A DNA stretch of 64,000 nucleotides from Mucilaginibacter terrae (GCF_031951985.1 NZ_JAVLVU010000001.1:2542001-2606000), one strand, 5' to 3'; shown: positions 25,259 to 35,890, counted from the stretch's first letter. The notes: generated by a model not told the origin, from the letters alone. Numbers and translations are program-made.

Positions 25259-28200
25259 TTAACTTGCTTCGGTTAACAGTTTACCTTCACCAAAATTTTG
25301 CAGATACTGTAAATGCGCTAATGCACCAAAATGTGACGCATCCATTTTGAGTACTTCGGTAAGTGCCATTCGGGCTTCGTCATATTTGTTAAGTCCCAGG
25401 TAGCCTAAACCGGTAATGTAGCGACAATGAATGTAGTTACGCACATTTAGGTCATCTTCAAATATCAACAAATCGGGCAGCGACACGGCAAAGTAATCTA
25501 TGCGTATTTCATCATTTGCATGCTCCAAACCGTAGTTTAATAAATTAGTAAATATCTGCCCGGCAGTATCGGGCTGTTGTAGCTTTAGCCATGCCAATCC
25601 CTGGTAAAAGATCTTATCGGGCTGCTGGTCATTATAAAAAACGGCCGCGCTTGGCTCAGATAATCCTTTTGTTGCCTCCAACCAATGGGCTTCGGCTTTT
25701 TCAGTTTCGCCAAGCTTATCATAAGCACAACCCATCCAGTAAAAAATATCGTTCTCCTGGGCTCCGGGCAGTTTCCCTTCTCCTAAACTTTCAGGGTAGG
25801 TTTGCGCTGCATCAAGTTTCTCTATTGCACCTTTGTAGTCGCCTTTCAGAAGGTCATTTTTTGCAAGTTCGGTTAAACTAAAAAGATACTGGCCCGATAC
25901 CTTACCCTCGCCCCCCTCCCACGGATGAAATTTACGGCTCATTAGCTTTTCAAACGCAAACTGATGCTCGCCAAGTAAATTTTTCAACGTAATGGTTTCA
26001 AGGTACAAATCATCTCGTTTACCGGTCACATCACTGTATTTACTTAAAAACTCCAGGCGTTTACCCGGCTCATAATTTAATTTTTTATAAAGCTGGTCAA
26101 GCTCCATTAACACCCTGGCATCATCAGGATTTAAGCCGAATGCCTTTTCAAAAAAATTAAGCGCCTTATCCTTGTCGTTGTGTTTATTATAAGCCGCGAT
26201 AGCCAGGTTACGGTAAACAGTTGGGAAAGACGAATCAATAGCGGCCGACATTATCCAGCTTTCTATTGCTTCTGCATACTGACGTTTATCATACCACAGG
26301 TTACCCAAGTAATAAGGTGCTTTGGCATCGGCCTTATTTGTTTTGATGGCAAACTGCAACACGGCAATATCATCCAGCCGGTTAGGAAAACAATAATCAG
26401 ACGGTGCAGATGCCGCCTTTATCAAAATTTCCTTTGCCTCGGTTTCATTATCCTGCAAATGTTGATACCAGGCCATGTAATAGCCCAGCATCGGGTCGTT
26501 ATCGGGTGATTTTGTGCCTAACGATAACAGTTCAATAGCATCACTATACAAACCGGCATTAGCATAATCTATGGCATACTCTATTAACGTGTGCGATTGC
26601 CCCCGGCTTATTTCTTTAAGTTGATCTAAAGCTGCTGCAGCTTCATCGGTTAAACCTAATTCCTTTAAGCTAAGTTGAAGCTCAAACAAGGCACTGAGAT
26701 TAAAGCCATCGCGCTCAAGCGCATAACGGCAGGTATCAACTGATGCTTGCGTACGTAATAACATGCGTAAAGCCCTTGCTTTGATCATGCATGCCTTTCC
26801 ATTGCGTGCATTACGATCAATAGCCCAGTTAATATGCTCCAAAGCACGCCCGTAGTGCTTATTCTTCATGTCAATTTGCGCTACCGCAAAGTAGGCCACA
26901 TCTTGCCAGGCACCATTCCAGGTGGCTTTAAAATAAGCATTGTAGGCTTCTTTATCGTTACCGATGTATGATAAGGCTAAACCAAGGTTGTAATATGGTT
27001 CGCCATCATAAGGGTTCGGGTTTCTTTGCGTAATGGTTTTAATGGCTTTCTCAAAATAGGCTATGGCTTTGCTGAATTGCCCTTTCCTGATGAGCCAAAG
27101 CCCAAGTGCGTTATTGTTACGTATATCGCCGGGTTCGCGCTTGAGGGCTTCCTCATAGTATGGAACCGGGCTGTATGTGGCGTGCCGGTATTGTTCCAGG
27201 TGCTGCCCGGTTAAAAATAATTGCTCTATTGAATCTACCTGCTGCGGGGTTTGCGCCGGTTTGGCGGCTTCGGGCAACTCTCTTTCTTCTTTGCTCTCCT
27301 GGTACATCACCATTTCGCTGCCAGAGCTGTTGTAAACAGCCAGCGAAAGCCCGTTCGTATCTTCAGACATGTAGTCAATCTTCTCCGAAAACACATTCTC
27401 GGGGCTTAATGATACGCTCCAACGTGAGATGATTTCAGGGCCATGAGCAAGCACGATCTCTGCATTGGGTATGAGGGATGTGGCAAAAACAGTTATTTTT
27501 AAACCATCAGCCTCCTTTTCCAGCCCAAGCAAAACATCTTTGGTTGCATTTTTAACCAGTCCCACCCTTTGGTACGGCAAAAAGTACTGGGTGAATGATT
27601 TTTCTTCATAAGGCATGAGCCAGCTAAAATCGGGCTGATTATCGGTAAACATACCGGTCATCAGTTCAATATAAGGTCCGTCTTCATCGGTCAGGTTGCG
27701 GTCCCAGGCCAGGCCAAAATCTCCGTTACCCCAGGTCCATTGCTTTTTGCCCGGAGATACATGATGATCGGCCACGTGCAGTACGCCTGCCTGGGTGTCG
27801 TGCTCATATCCGCCCACAAAGTCATATTCCGAGTTTACCGCCATGTAAGATGTAGGTACCGGAATATTTTTATAGCGTGAAATATCGGTACCGGGAGAGT
27901 AGTCGACCTTGTAATAAGTACCCGTAGCTATGGGAAATGAAGATACATCGCGTTTACCATGATCAAACACGGCATGCACGTCGGGCGGAAACACGCTTTG
28001 ATAATGTTCGCCAACACTTACAGCTGGGTTTGCCCACCATAAAAAAGTTTGGGGTATACTGGTACGGTTATATAATTGCGCTTTAATTTCAAGGTAAGCC
28101 TTATCAGGGTGCAGCGTAAAGCCAGCCATACCTTTCGTGCGAAACATTTTTTCCACCTCGCTTACCCAAACGGTTTTACTGCCGTCTTCGTTTTCCTGAA

Positions 28201-28600
28201 TACGAAAGTCGACCGGCTCAAAAGTGCTTGGCCGGTGGTGCTGAGGCCAGTTGAATTCAATTCCCCCCGAAATCCATGGACCGCACAAGCCAACCAATGC
28301 GGGTTTTATTACCTGGTTATAGTAAATAAAGTGCCGTTGGGCAATTTTATCATAAGCCATTTGTACCCGCCCACCAATTTCGGGCAGTATCATGATCTTC
28401 AGGTATTTGTTTTCCAAAAACAAAGCATTGTATTCCTGATCCACTTTTTCGTCTGCTATTTTTTCGATAACGGGGTGCGGATATACCACGCCGCTGCTAC
28501 CCTGATAAACACGCTTTTCAAAAAACATGGGGTTTTTATCTGCTTCGCCAACCTGATAAGTGGGTATTGTTACTTTTTCTTGCCAAACTTTAACTGTCAT
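25259..28600 (-). CDS. DUF5107 domain protein with TPR repeats
   Basis: 1113 residues from the ATG at 28598-28600 (MTVKVWQEKVTIPTYQVGEA). Residues 1 to about 410 form the DUF5107 domain, a galactose-mutarotase-like beta-sandwich (MILPEIGGRVQ, WISGGIEFNWPQHHRPST). The rest is a long series of tetratricopeptide repeats. No signal peptide, so probably cytoplasmic. DUF5107-TPR proteins recur beside sugar transporters and glycosidases. Last gene of the GH2-MFS-DUF5107 unit, 22 bases after the porter gene. Confidence 0.82.
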   Translation of the reverse strand: MTVKVWQEKVTIPTYQVGEADKNPMFFEKRVYQGSSGVVYPHPVIEKIADEKVDQEYNALFLENKYLKIMILPEIGGRVQMAYDKIAQRHFIYYNQVIKPALVGLCGPWISGGIEFNWPQHHRPSTFEPVDFRIQENEDGSKTVWVSEVEKMFRTKGMAGFTLHPDKAYLEIKAQLYNRTSIPQTFLWWANPAVSVGEHYQSVFPPDVHAVFDHGKRDVSSFPIATGTYYKVDYSPGTDISRYKNIPVPTSYMAVNSEYDFVGGYEHDTQAGVLHVADHHVSPGKKQWTWGNGDFGLAWDRNLTDEDGPYIELMTGMFTDNQPDFSWLMPYEEKSFTQYFLPYQRVGLVKNATKDVLLGLEKEADGLKITVFATSLIPNAEIVLAHGPEIISRWSVSLSPENVFSEKIDYMSEDTNGLSLAVYNSSGSEMVMYQESKEERELPEAAKPAQTPQQVDSIEQLFLTGQHLEQYRHATYSPVPYYEEALKREPGDIRNNNALGLWLIRKGQFSKAIAYFEKAIKTITQRNPNPYDGEPYYNLGLALSYIGNDKEAYNAYFKATWNGAWQDVAYFAVAQIDMKNKHYGRALEHINWAIDRNARNGKACMIKARALRMLLRTQASVDTCRYALERDGFNLSALFELQLSLKELGLTDEAAAALDQLKEISRGQSHTLIEYAIDYANAGLYSDAIELLSLGTKSPDNDPMLGYYMAWYQHLQDNETEAKEILIKAASAPSDYCFPNRLDDIAVLQFAIKTNKADAKAPYYLGNLWYDKRQYAEAIESWIMSAAIDSSFPTVYRNLAIAAYNKHNDKDKALNFFEKAFGLNPDDARVLMELDQLYKKLNYEPGKRLEFLSKYSDVTGKRDDLYLETITLKNLLGEHQFAFEKLMSRKFHPWEGGEGKVSGQYLFSLTELAKNDLLKGDYKGAIEKLDAAQTYPESLGEGKLPGAQENDIFYWMGCAYDKLGETEKAEAHWLEATKGLSEPSAAVFYNDQQPDKIFYQGLAWLKLQQPDTAGQIFTNLLNYGLEHANDEIRIDYFAVSLPDLLIFEDDLNVRNYIHCRYITGLGYLGLNKYDEARMALTEVLKMDASHFGALAHLQYLQNFGEGKLLTEAS

Positions 28601-28622
28601 ATTCAAATGATTTAAACTGCCA

Positions 28623-29975
28623 TCAATGTGCTGTAAAACTGTCTTCCAATTGCTCGAGGGTTTGCCCTTTGGTTTCTTTCACTTTGCTTTTTACAAACAA
28701 GAAACCCACGAAACATATACCGGCATATAAATAAAACGGCCCGTAAGTGCCCAGGTATTCGGCCAGTATGGGGAAGGTAAAAACGAGGATAAAATAAGCA
28801 CCCCATAGTGCCACAATAGCTACCGAAGATGCGATGCCGCGAATATGGTTAGGAAATATCTCGGATATAAGTACCCAGGTTACCGGGGCAAGTGATGTGG
28901 CGTAAAACCCTATGGGTAGTAAAACGAAGATTGAAATTAAGATGATGGATGCCTTACTGCTTAATAGAAAGGCCAGTACCACGTACGAAACGGCCAACCC
29001 TAAAGACCCTACCAGCATTAAAGGCCTGCGGCCCAAACGATCGACCTGCCACATGGCAATTAATGTAAAAAGCAGGTTTACTATGCCAATTACTACTGTT
29101 TCTAACAACTGGTGATTAAGGCTTGCGCCCACCGACTGGAATATGGTTGCCGTGTAATTAAAAACCACATTAATACCGCATAACTGCTGAAAAACCGCTA
29201 ACGTAATACCTACCAATACCGCAGGCCGTACAGCTTTTGCAAACACAGCGCTGTAACTGCTACTGCCGGTTTTTGAAAGTGATGATTGAATTGCGGTAAG
29301 GGTATCTACGGCAAAACTACCCGAACCTATTTTTTGTAAAATGGCCGTTGCTTTAAACTCCTGACCCTGGGTTAAAAGCCACCGCGGACTTTCGGGCAGG
29401 AAAACCACGCCAATTAAAAACAGTAAAGAAGGTATAACACCACAGCCAAACATCCATCGCCAGGCATCATGCATATCGGCCAGCAAGTAATTAACCAGGT
29501 TAGTGATGAGTATACCAATTACAATAGTTAACTGGTTAATAGCCACATTACGCCCTCGCATGGCAGCCGGAGAAATTTCGGCAATGTACATGGGGCTCAG
29601 CATGGAGGCCATACCTACGCCAATACCGGCGCAAAAGCGCATGGCCACAAAAAACAACAAACCTGGTGCAAAAGCCATCCCAAGGGATGATATAGCAAAA
29701 ATAACAGCAGCCACCATAAGGCCCGGCCTGCGGCCATAGCGGTCGGCCAGTTTACCGGCTACAAGGCAACCAATAATGCAGCCCAATGCAAGCGAGCCTG
29801 TTAAAAACCCCTCCCACCAGCTTGATAGTTTAAAGGCCGTTTTTAAAAAAGGAAGAGCGCCCGAAATTACCGCAAAATCAAATCCGAACAAGTATCCGCC
29901 CAAAGCCGATATAAACGAAATTCCTAAAATATAGCGGTTATTAAATTGTACCGTACCTGGCGTTATATTAGTCAT
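28623..29975 (-). CDS. Sugar porter family MFS transporter
   Basis: 450 residues with 12 predicted membrane helices. Sugar porter signatures are present: GKLADRYGRRPGL between helices 2 and 3, PESPRWLL after helix 6, QQLCGINVVFNY in helix 7 and VDRLGRRPLML. It should carry a mono- or disaccharide by proton symport across the inner membrane. It lies between the GH2 gene (77 bases) and the DUF5107 gene (22 bases) and is likely in one mRNA with them. Confidence 0.92.
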   Translation of the reverse strand: MTNITPGTVQFNNRYILGISFISALGGYLFGFDFAVISGALPFLKTAFKLSSWWEGFLTGSLALGCIIGCLVAGKLADRYGRRPGLMVAAVIFAISSLGMAFAPGLLFFVAMRFCAGIGVGMASMLSPMYIAEISPAAMRGRNVAINQLTIVIGILITNLVNYLLADMHDAWRWMFGCGVIPSLLFLIGVVFLPESPRWLLTQGQEFKATAILQKIGSGSFAVDTLTAIQSSLSKTGSSSYSAVFAKAVRPAVLVGITLAVFQQLCGINVVFNYTATIFQSVGASLNHQLLETVVIGIVNLLFTLIAMWQVDRLGRRPLMLVGSLGLAVSYVVLAFLLSSKASIILISIFVLLPIGFYATSLAPVTWVLISEIFPNHIRGIASSVAIVALWGAYFILVFTFPILAEYLGTYGPFYLYAGICFVGFLFVKSKVKETKGQTLEQLEDSFTAH

Positions 29976-30052
29976 TTATCTGTTTTATAATTTTATATAT
30001 CATCCAATTTACCTAATCTGGTCAATCAAAATCAGGTGTTTAATTTAACCTG

Positions 30053-32767
30053 TTACCTGATGAGTTGTCGTAGTTCTTCAGCCGAAATTTCATATACCGG
30101 AGCAAAGTTGTTACCCGATACATATGTTGACAGGCTGTACCGCAACTGGCTTGCTGCTGCCCTTTCAGAGAGTTGTTTGCTGATATCCATGGTACATATC
30201 AATAGTTTACCCGCCCCCATTTTAAACTCTACGATGGTAGCGAGTTCCCTGTTTTTAAAGAAATTATCAATTACACGTACAACAGGTTTTGTTTTGAACG
30301 GCAGGCGGTCGAGCTGTAAAGATTTTGAACGGGTTACCAAATCCCACCATTGCCAGTGTGAATGGTTATTAGTTGGAAAATTTGCCAGCGCCTTGCTTTG
30401 CTCATCAATCAGCAACCCCATGCTGCCGGGCTGATCTGGAAAATGTACCGGGCTCCAAAAAACCGTTGCAAACCGGCCCTCAATGCCATTTATAGCAGCC
30501 ACGTCGGGGCTAAATATTACCCGCTTGCCTGCATTGAGCATTTGGATGGCACTGTCAACAGAGCCTGTAAATACCGCCTGGTTATAAGCAGGAAGAGATT
30601 GTGGATATACCCATATTTTCCATTCATTGCGGTATGGAGTGTTGCCTATGCTTACAGCAACAGTTAACGCTGTTGCCTTATCGATCCCCCCCAAATTAAC
30701 AGAGAAACTGCCTGTTGAACTGCCATTGCCAATGGGCACAGTTTTTTCACCAAGCGTTCCCTTAAACTGTACCAGTTTATCTTCCGAAGTTACTGTCCAA
30801 TTTATGGGTTCACGAATTATTTTACCACCATAGTTGGCAACCTCTACCGAGGCATTAAAGGTTTCGTTTGAACGGTAGGCCGCTTTCTCAAATCGGAGCA
30901 AAGGCACTACCGGCCCGCAAAACTCACGGAATTTTCCGGGTGTTATCAGCCCCTTGCTATCCCAAAAAGCATTCAGTATACCTACCAAAGCCGTTCCCTG
31001 CCCGGGAAAATCATGCAGGTCGAGCAGCTGAAAGCCGCCCACGCCACGGGTTTTCAAAGCACGTTCAATCTCTTCTTTATAAAGCTGTACTGTCAGCGCA
31101 CCACTGGCTTTAAGGTATTGCGGGGCAAGCGGTAACATTTGTTTCTTACGCAAATCGTTACGTATAGCTTTAAAATTATCGGGGCGCAATACTCCGGTAT
31201 ATTTTTCAATCTCAGCAAGATCGGGGTAAACAGAATACTGGCCAACCTCATGAATAATAAGTGGCACGGTGGTTTCGGCCAATGCTTTACTATAATCTGT
31301 TTTAAAATCGGGCGGTTGGGTATTAAATATGCCTTGCCCCCTTACCCAGCCTTTTTCGGTATATTGGGTGATAAAATAATCATCGGCAGGTTCGGGCTTT
31401 GTGCCATGGCCTTTTTGAAAGGTGAATGTGGTTGTGGTATATAAATGCCGGCTATCCTCTTTCTTTAATTTGCGCACTAAATTTTCCAGCCAGTCAAAGT
31501 CGCCTTCCAACTCATTACCCATGCTCCAGAAACAAAACGAGGGATGATTGCCATACTGCTGAATAATATTAGCCGCTTCGGCTTCAAGATAAGTTATTGT
31601 TCCCAGGTCTTTACCCACAGTAAGTACCCACAGCGGCAATTCAACATGCAGGTAAAAGCCCAGCGAATCGGCAATCTTAAAGGCCGCCTCTGGCGGGCAC
31701 CATGAATGAAAACGGAGATGGTTTAGTCCATATGCGCGTGCTGTTTCAAATACTTTTTCCCAGCCCGGGGCGGTCATTGGCGGATGACCTTCTAACGGGA
31801 ATATATTACACTCCAGCGTTCCGCGTAAAAAAAGAGGTCGCCCGTTTATCTTAAGCTGGTTGCCTTTGGCCGTAATATCACGAAACCCCAGTGTAGTATT
31901 TTTTACATCCAACAGCTCCCCTTTATCATTCAATAATTCGGCACGGAGCTGATATACCTGGGGATGAAATTCGTCCCACGGTTTGGCATCCGGGGTTTTG
32001 ATCACTACCTCAGTTTCCTGTTTTGAAATAGCAGCAGGTCTGATGGTACCTATCACCTTTTTACCATTGTAAATGGTTAACCGGGCGTATGTTTTATTAA
32101 CTGGCTTTTGTTGTAAAGCAATAATGGCTTTAACAGTATGCCCGGCTAATGAGGGAAAAGCTTGAAGCGTTTTGATAGAAGACCCACCCACATTCATCAA
32201 TTCCATTTTGCCAATCATGCCGTTCCAAATGATTTGCGTACCATCGGTGTAGGCATGGGCAAAATCATTTACACTTATATCATGCTGTTTCCGGTTATCA
32301 ACCCTAATGGTAAGCGTGTGTTTACCTGCTTTAAGTTCACCTAAACTAAAAATGTGCGGGGCAATCAAGCTTTCCTGGCTACCAATTGGCTTTCCATCAA
32401 GCCAAAGGTTCGAACGCCATAAAACACGCTCCAGTGAAACAACTGCATTCTGCATATTGGCACTTGTATTAATAACGCGTTGATACCAGGCTGCCCCGAT
32501 GTAAGTCTTCTTTCGTGATAAATGCAGCATAACCTGTTTAGTGAGGCTGCTATCGGCTTTAACCGGTGTACCGATTGAATTGCCATCAAGCGTACCGGGC
32601 AGGTTAACTGCATTGGTAAAAGTTTGATTTTCCCATTTTTCGGCCATACCCCTGTCGAGCGAATCGAGACGGTAAGACCAGCGGCCGGCCAACGATAGCT
32701 GACGTACCTGTGCAAACGAAGATTGGACTGTAAGTACAACAAATAACGAGAACAGTATTACTTTCAT
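30053..32767 (-). CDS. Glycoside hydrolase family 2 protein
   Basis: 904 residues from the ATG at 32765-32767, with a signal peptide (MKVILFSLFVVLTVQSSFAQ). Order: jelly-roll sugar-binding domain (about 30-190), Ig-like domain (about 200-300), TIM barrel (about 300-590), then a C-terminal domain. The catalytic acid/base is Glu419 (WSMGNE) and the nucleophile Glu507 (IIHEVGQYS). This is the beta-galactosidase/beta-glucuronidase fold; the exact sugar cannot be decided. It heads the operon that also codes for a sugar porter, so it probably releases a sugar in the periplasm for import. Confidence 0.88.
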   Translation of the reverse strand: MKVILFSLFVVLTVQSSFAQVRQLSLAGRWSYRLDSLDRGMAEKWENQTFTNAVNLPGTLDGNSIGTPVKADSSLTKQVMLHLSRKKTYIGAAWYQRVINTSANMQNAVVSLERVLWRSNLWLDGKPIGSQESLIAPHIFSLGELKAGKHTLTIRVDNRKQHDISVNDFAHAYTDGTQIIWNGMIGKMELMNVGGSSIKTLQAFPSLAGHTVKAIIALQQKPVNKTYARLTIYNGKKVIGTIRPAAISKQETEVVIKTPDAKPWDEFHPQVYQLRAELLNDKGELLDVKNTTLGFRDITAKGNQLKINGRPLFLRGTLECNIFPLEGHPPMTAPGWEKVFETARAYGLNHLRFHSWCPPEAAFKIADSLGFYLHVELPLWVLTVGKDLGTITYLEAEAANIIQQYGNHPSFCFWSMGNELEGDFDWLENLVRKLKKEDSRHLYTTTTFTFQKGHGTKPEPADDYFITQYTEKGWVRGQGIFNTQPPDFKTDYSKALAETTVPLIIHEVGQYSVYPDLAEIEKYTGVLRPDNFKAIRNDLRKKQMLPLAPQYLKASGALTVQLYKEEIERALKTRGVGGFQLLDLHDFPGQGTALVGILNAFWDSKGLITPGKFREFCGPVVPLLRFEKAAYRSNETFNASVEVANYGGKIIREPINWTVTSEDKLVQFKGTLGEKTVPIGNGSSTGSFSVNLGGIDKATALTVAVSIGNTPYRNEWKIWVYPQSLPAYNQAVFTGSVDSAIQMLNAGKRVIFSPDVAAINGIEGRFATVFWSPVHFPDQPGSMGLLIDEQSKALANFPTNNHSHWQWWDLVTRSKSLQLDRLPFKTKPVVRVIDNFFKNRELATIVEFKMGAGKLLICTMDISKQLSERAAASQLRYSLSTYVSGNNFAPVYEISAEELRQLIR

Positions 32768-32904
32768 TGATACATTATTAGTTTGCCGGTGAGGTTGCTG
32801 CACAAGTTAATTGGTTTTATTAATAGATTTTCCCCTTGTAATATGTGCTGCACCAGTAATAGTACGCAGCCATTATCTTACTCCCTGCACATTAAAGCAC
32901 GAAA

Positions 32905-32912
32905 CAAATGTA
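32905..32912 (-). promoter_or_regulatory. Candidate -7 box of the GH2 operon
   Basis: The minus strand reads TACATTTG, a perfect -7 match about 137 bases before the GH2 ATG. No TTTG or TTG sits 19-21 bases upstream; lack of a -33 element would suit activation by the divergent AraC protein. Confidence 0.35.
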
Positions 32913-33139
32913 GGAGATGGCTAAATGACCAGTATAGACAATTTATGGAATTACATGGACTATGTTCTTGATTCCTTACAATCTATCAACTTCAAAACTT
33001 AAATCAATAACAATGGGCATTTTTGTATGCACTCCAAATTAGCGAACTAATATTTTTACATTAGCAAAAAACCGCACCTTAATAGCAGCCATTTTATTAA
33101 TTCTGAAACAAATCAAGTACAGCAATAATCTACAATTGA

Positions 33140-33147
33140 TACTTTTG
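33140..33147 (+). promoter_or_regulatory. Candidate -7 box of the araC-type gene
   Basis: TACTTTTG fits TAnnTTTG and lies about 95 bases before the ATG at 33242. No good -33 element is seen. The 474-base gap between the two divergent genes holds no ORF and should contain the operators. Confidence 0.35.
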
Positions 33148-33241
33148 CATTAACCGGCAATACAAAATATAGCTCAATAATGGATTATATTATTTTACAT
33201 TAGCTTATCAAAAAACAAAACCCGCGCAAGGCAGCAATAAA

Positions 33242-34144
33242 ATGAGCACCGACCAGAATTTTAAAACAGATGGGTTTGAAGGCCAACGGGCCATTGTTAT
33301 ACCAAACAATGTTTTAGCTAAGTTTTGTAAGGAGAACGATGTAATAAAGAACGGTTACTTAACCGATGTTGGATACTACCCTAAAGCCAAATTTCATAAA
33401 CGCGAACGCACAACCGGAGCCACCCAAAACATTTTGATTTATTGTGTTGACGGAAAAGGGACTGCCGATATAGGCACTAACCAATACCAAGTGAGTCCTG
33501 GCACTTTTATTATTATTCCACGGGGAGTTAAACATGCCTACCTGTCAAGCGAGCAAAGCCCGTGGACTATATACTGGTGCCATTTTGTTGGCCCGCAAAC
33601 CGATGAGCTATTCAGATTAATTTATCAAAAAGAAGAGAGCTATAAATATGATGTGGAGTTTGTTGAAGACCGCATCCAGCTATTTGACCGCCTATACAGC
33701 TTTTTGGAGCAAGGCTACAGTACCGAAAATTTGACTTATGTAAACCTGCTGATGATGCAATACCTGGGTTCTTTTGTGTTTAGAGACCGGTTTGCCACCA
33801 GTTTTGATAAAGCCACCACCAGTTTAGTTGACCGGTCAATAGCTTTTATGCAGGAAAACATTAACCAACCGCTTACCCTTTTTGCAATAGCCACATCGGT
33901 TAATGTTTCAACCAGTCATTATTCATCGTTATTTAAAAAAAGGACAGGGTTTTCACCAATAGACTATTTCAATCATCTTAAAATCCAGAAAGCGTGTCAA
34001 TATTTACAGTTTACACAATTAAGGATACGGGAGATCGCTTTGGAAGTTGGCATTAATGATCCTCTTTATTTTTCACGCTTATTTACACAAACCATGGGAT
34101 ATGGCCCTAAAGAATATCGTAAAAACCGTTTGGCAGTAAAGTAA
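33242..34144 (+). CDS. AraC family transcriptional regulator
   Basis: 300 residues. The N-terminal cupin-like effector domain (about 30-175; GTFIIIPRGVKHAY) is followed by two helix-turn-helix motifs at about 195-295 (MQENINQPLTLFAIATSVNV and REIALEVGINDPLYFSRLF, ending MGYGPKEYRK). It is transcribed away from the GH2-porter-DUF5107 operon and most likely activates it when the sugar is present. Confidence 0.9.
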   Translation: MSTDQNFKTDGFEGQRAIVIPNNVLAKFCKENDVIKNGYLTDVGYYPKAKFHKRERTTGATQNILIYCVDGKGTADIGTNQYQVSPGTFIIIPRGVKHAYLSSEQSPWTIYWCHFVGPQTDELFRLIYQKEESYKYDVEFVEDRIQLFDRLYSFLEQGYSTENLTYVNLLMMQYLGSFVFRDRFATSFDKATTSLVDRSIAFMQENINQPLTLFAIATSVNVSTSHYSSLFKKRTGFSPIDYFNHLKIQKACQYLQFTQLRIREIALEVGINDPLYFSRLFTQTMGYGPKEYRKNRLAVK

Positions 34145-34325
34145 ATAACATTTACCCAGCCATGATGATTGAAAATACAGTTGAAGGAAAAATTGTAAAG
34201 AAGATTGATCAGATTATTGAGCATTGCTGTGGCCGGTGGGCATGGCTTAACAGCATTAGCTATTAACAGTTAAGAGCCTATTAAATAGCTTTAGACAAAC
34301 GGATGCAATGGGCAAAGAGTGCCAG

Positions 34326-34508
34326 TTATATCCAATACTTATTTAGCTCCGCACGCGATATAACGAGGTAGCGATTTTGCACACATTTAGCACAAAAGAA
34401 TATCTTAATGGGAATGATATTCTCAATTAGTTTTAAAATAGCTGGCGTTGTTTTTTTGTAATGATAAGGGTGCTTACATTTTGAACAACATAGTTCTGGT
34501 TTTGGCAT
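34326..34508 (-). CDS. Possible small zinc-ribbon protein
   Basis: 60 residues starting from an ATG. Two cysteine pairs are spaced as a zinc ribbon: CCSKC near residue 7-11 and CAKC near residue 39-42, the latter followed by a basic/aromatic tail (VQNRYLVIS). Small proteins of this layout occur in Bacteroidota. No neighbour supports a function, and an ORF overlaps on the other strand. The rest of the 541-base stretch between 34145 and 34685 shows nothing else. Confidence 0.45.
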   Translation of the reverse strand: MPKPELCCSKCKHPYHYKKTTPAILKLIENIIPIKIFFCAKCVQNRYLVISRAELNKYWI

Positions 34509-34685
34509 GTTACATTTTACTTATTAGTAATTATGTTGCAACAACGATGTTACTTCCATATTGGTTTTACCAAGTTACGAATTTAACTTTAAAATTAATA
34601 AAATATTTCTCCAAAAGAAAAGAATTGAAATATTTAGTGGGTTATGTTTCCATTATCTACATTGCATAAGTAAATCAAACATTCC

Positions 34686-35833
34686 ATGAAAAAAATTATA
34701 TTCCTGCTATACCTGTTGCCCTCGCTTATTTTTGCGCAAAGCAAAGGCAAAATTCCTAAAACGCTCGACCTGCTTATTGGCACATACACCACCGGTACCA
34801 GCAGCGAAGGCATTTATGTATACAGATTTTACACCGAAAGCGGCCGCGTGGCTTATCTAAGCCGTACCGGCGGTGGGGTAGATAACCCCTCGTACCTCTG
34901 TGTGGCACCTAATGGCAAGTACGTTTACTCGGTAAACGAAATTGGCGACGACCGCAAGGGCAGCGTAAGCGCCTTTACCTTCGACCCTAAGGTGGGCGCA
35001 TTAAACCTGATTAAATAAATAAACAGCCGTCAGGGGCTGGCCCTTGTTATATTTCGGTTGATAAGGAGCAGAAGCACGTTTTCTCGGCTAATTATGCGGG
35101 CGGTAGTTTATATGTTTACCCTGTTGGTAAGGATGGCTCGCTGGGCGCGGCTTCACAAACCATGCAAGACCCTGCAACCGACCTTGGTCCTAACAAGCAA
35201 CGTCAGGAGAAACCGCACGTACACACAGCCGTATTATCACCCGATGAAAAGCACCTGCTGTACACAAATTTGGGCAGCGATAAGATCCATATCTACAAAT
35301 ATAAAGCCTCGCAACCACAACCATTAAGCGAACCAACGTCGGTAAGCGTAACCGGTGGCGATGGTCCGCGCCATATTGATTTTAGCGCCAACCGCAAATA
35401 CATGTACGTAATTACCGAAATGGGTGCGCATGTATTTACTTACGAATACAATGGCGGCAAACCCAAAATGTTGCAAAAAGTAAGCATGATGGAAGACGGC
35501 TCGACCAAAGAACCCGGCGGTGCCGACATCCATGTATCGCCCGACGGCCTGTTCCTGTATGCCAGCAACCGTGGTACCGCCAACGAAATTGTGGTTTACC
35601 GCATAAACCAGGAAAACGGCATGCTCAGCTTTGTAGAACGTCACAACACCGGCGGCAACCATCCCCGCAACTTTGTGATCGACCCTACAGGCAACTTCCT
35701 ACTGGTAGCTAACAAAAACAGCAATAACGTGGTGGTATTTAAAATTAACCGCACCACAGGGCAGTTAACGCAAACGGCTAATAAAATTGAGGTGGATAGC
35801 CCGAGTTGTTTGAAATTTGCGAGTGTGGAATAA
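34686..35833 (+). pseudogene. Lactonase family (6-phosphogluconolactonase-like) gene, frameshifted
   Basis: The first part (34686-35018) has a signal peptide (MKKIIFLLYLLPSLIFAQ) and the start of a seven-bladed propeller (DLLIGTYTTGTSSEGIYVYR). It stops at a TAA at 35016-35018 within an AAAT-rich tract. From about 35019 another frame continues as NKQPSGAGPCYISVDKEQ through PHVHTAVLSPDEKHLLYTN and GGNHPRNFVIDPTGNFLLV to 35833. Together they make a full-length lactonase of about 380 residues. The break is a small insertion, most simply slippage in the repeated AAAT. An unlikely alternative is translation restart at the internal ATG 35162. Confidence 0.85.
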
Positions 35834-35890
35834 GCCGGCAAAGCTGGAGAAAGATAAATTAAATTCTCACTTAACGAAGGCGAAAGACTT

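Noticed and set aside
34162..34266. 34-codon frame after the araC-type gene
   Set aside because: Too short, with no conserved motif and no coupling to the regulator.
34448..34669. 73-codon plus-strand open frame
   Set aside because: Overlaps the more convincing minus-strand zinc-ribbon frame and lacks clear features, though the hydrophobic start was considered as a signal peptide.
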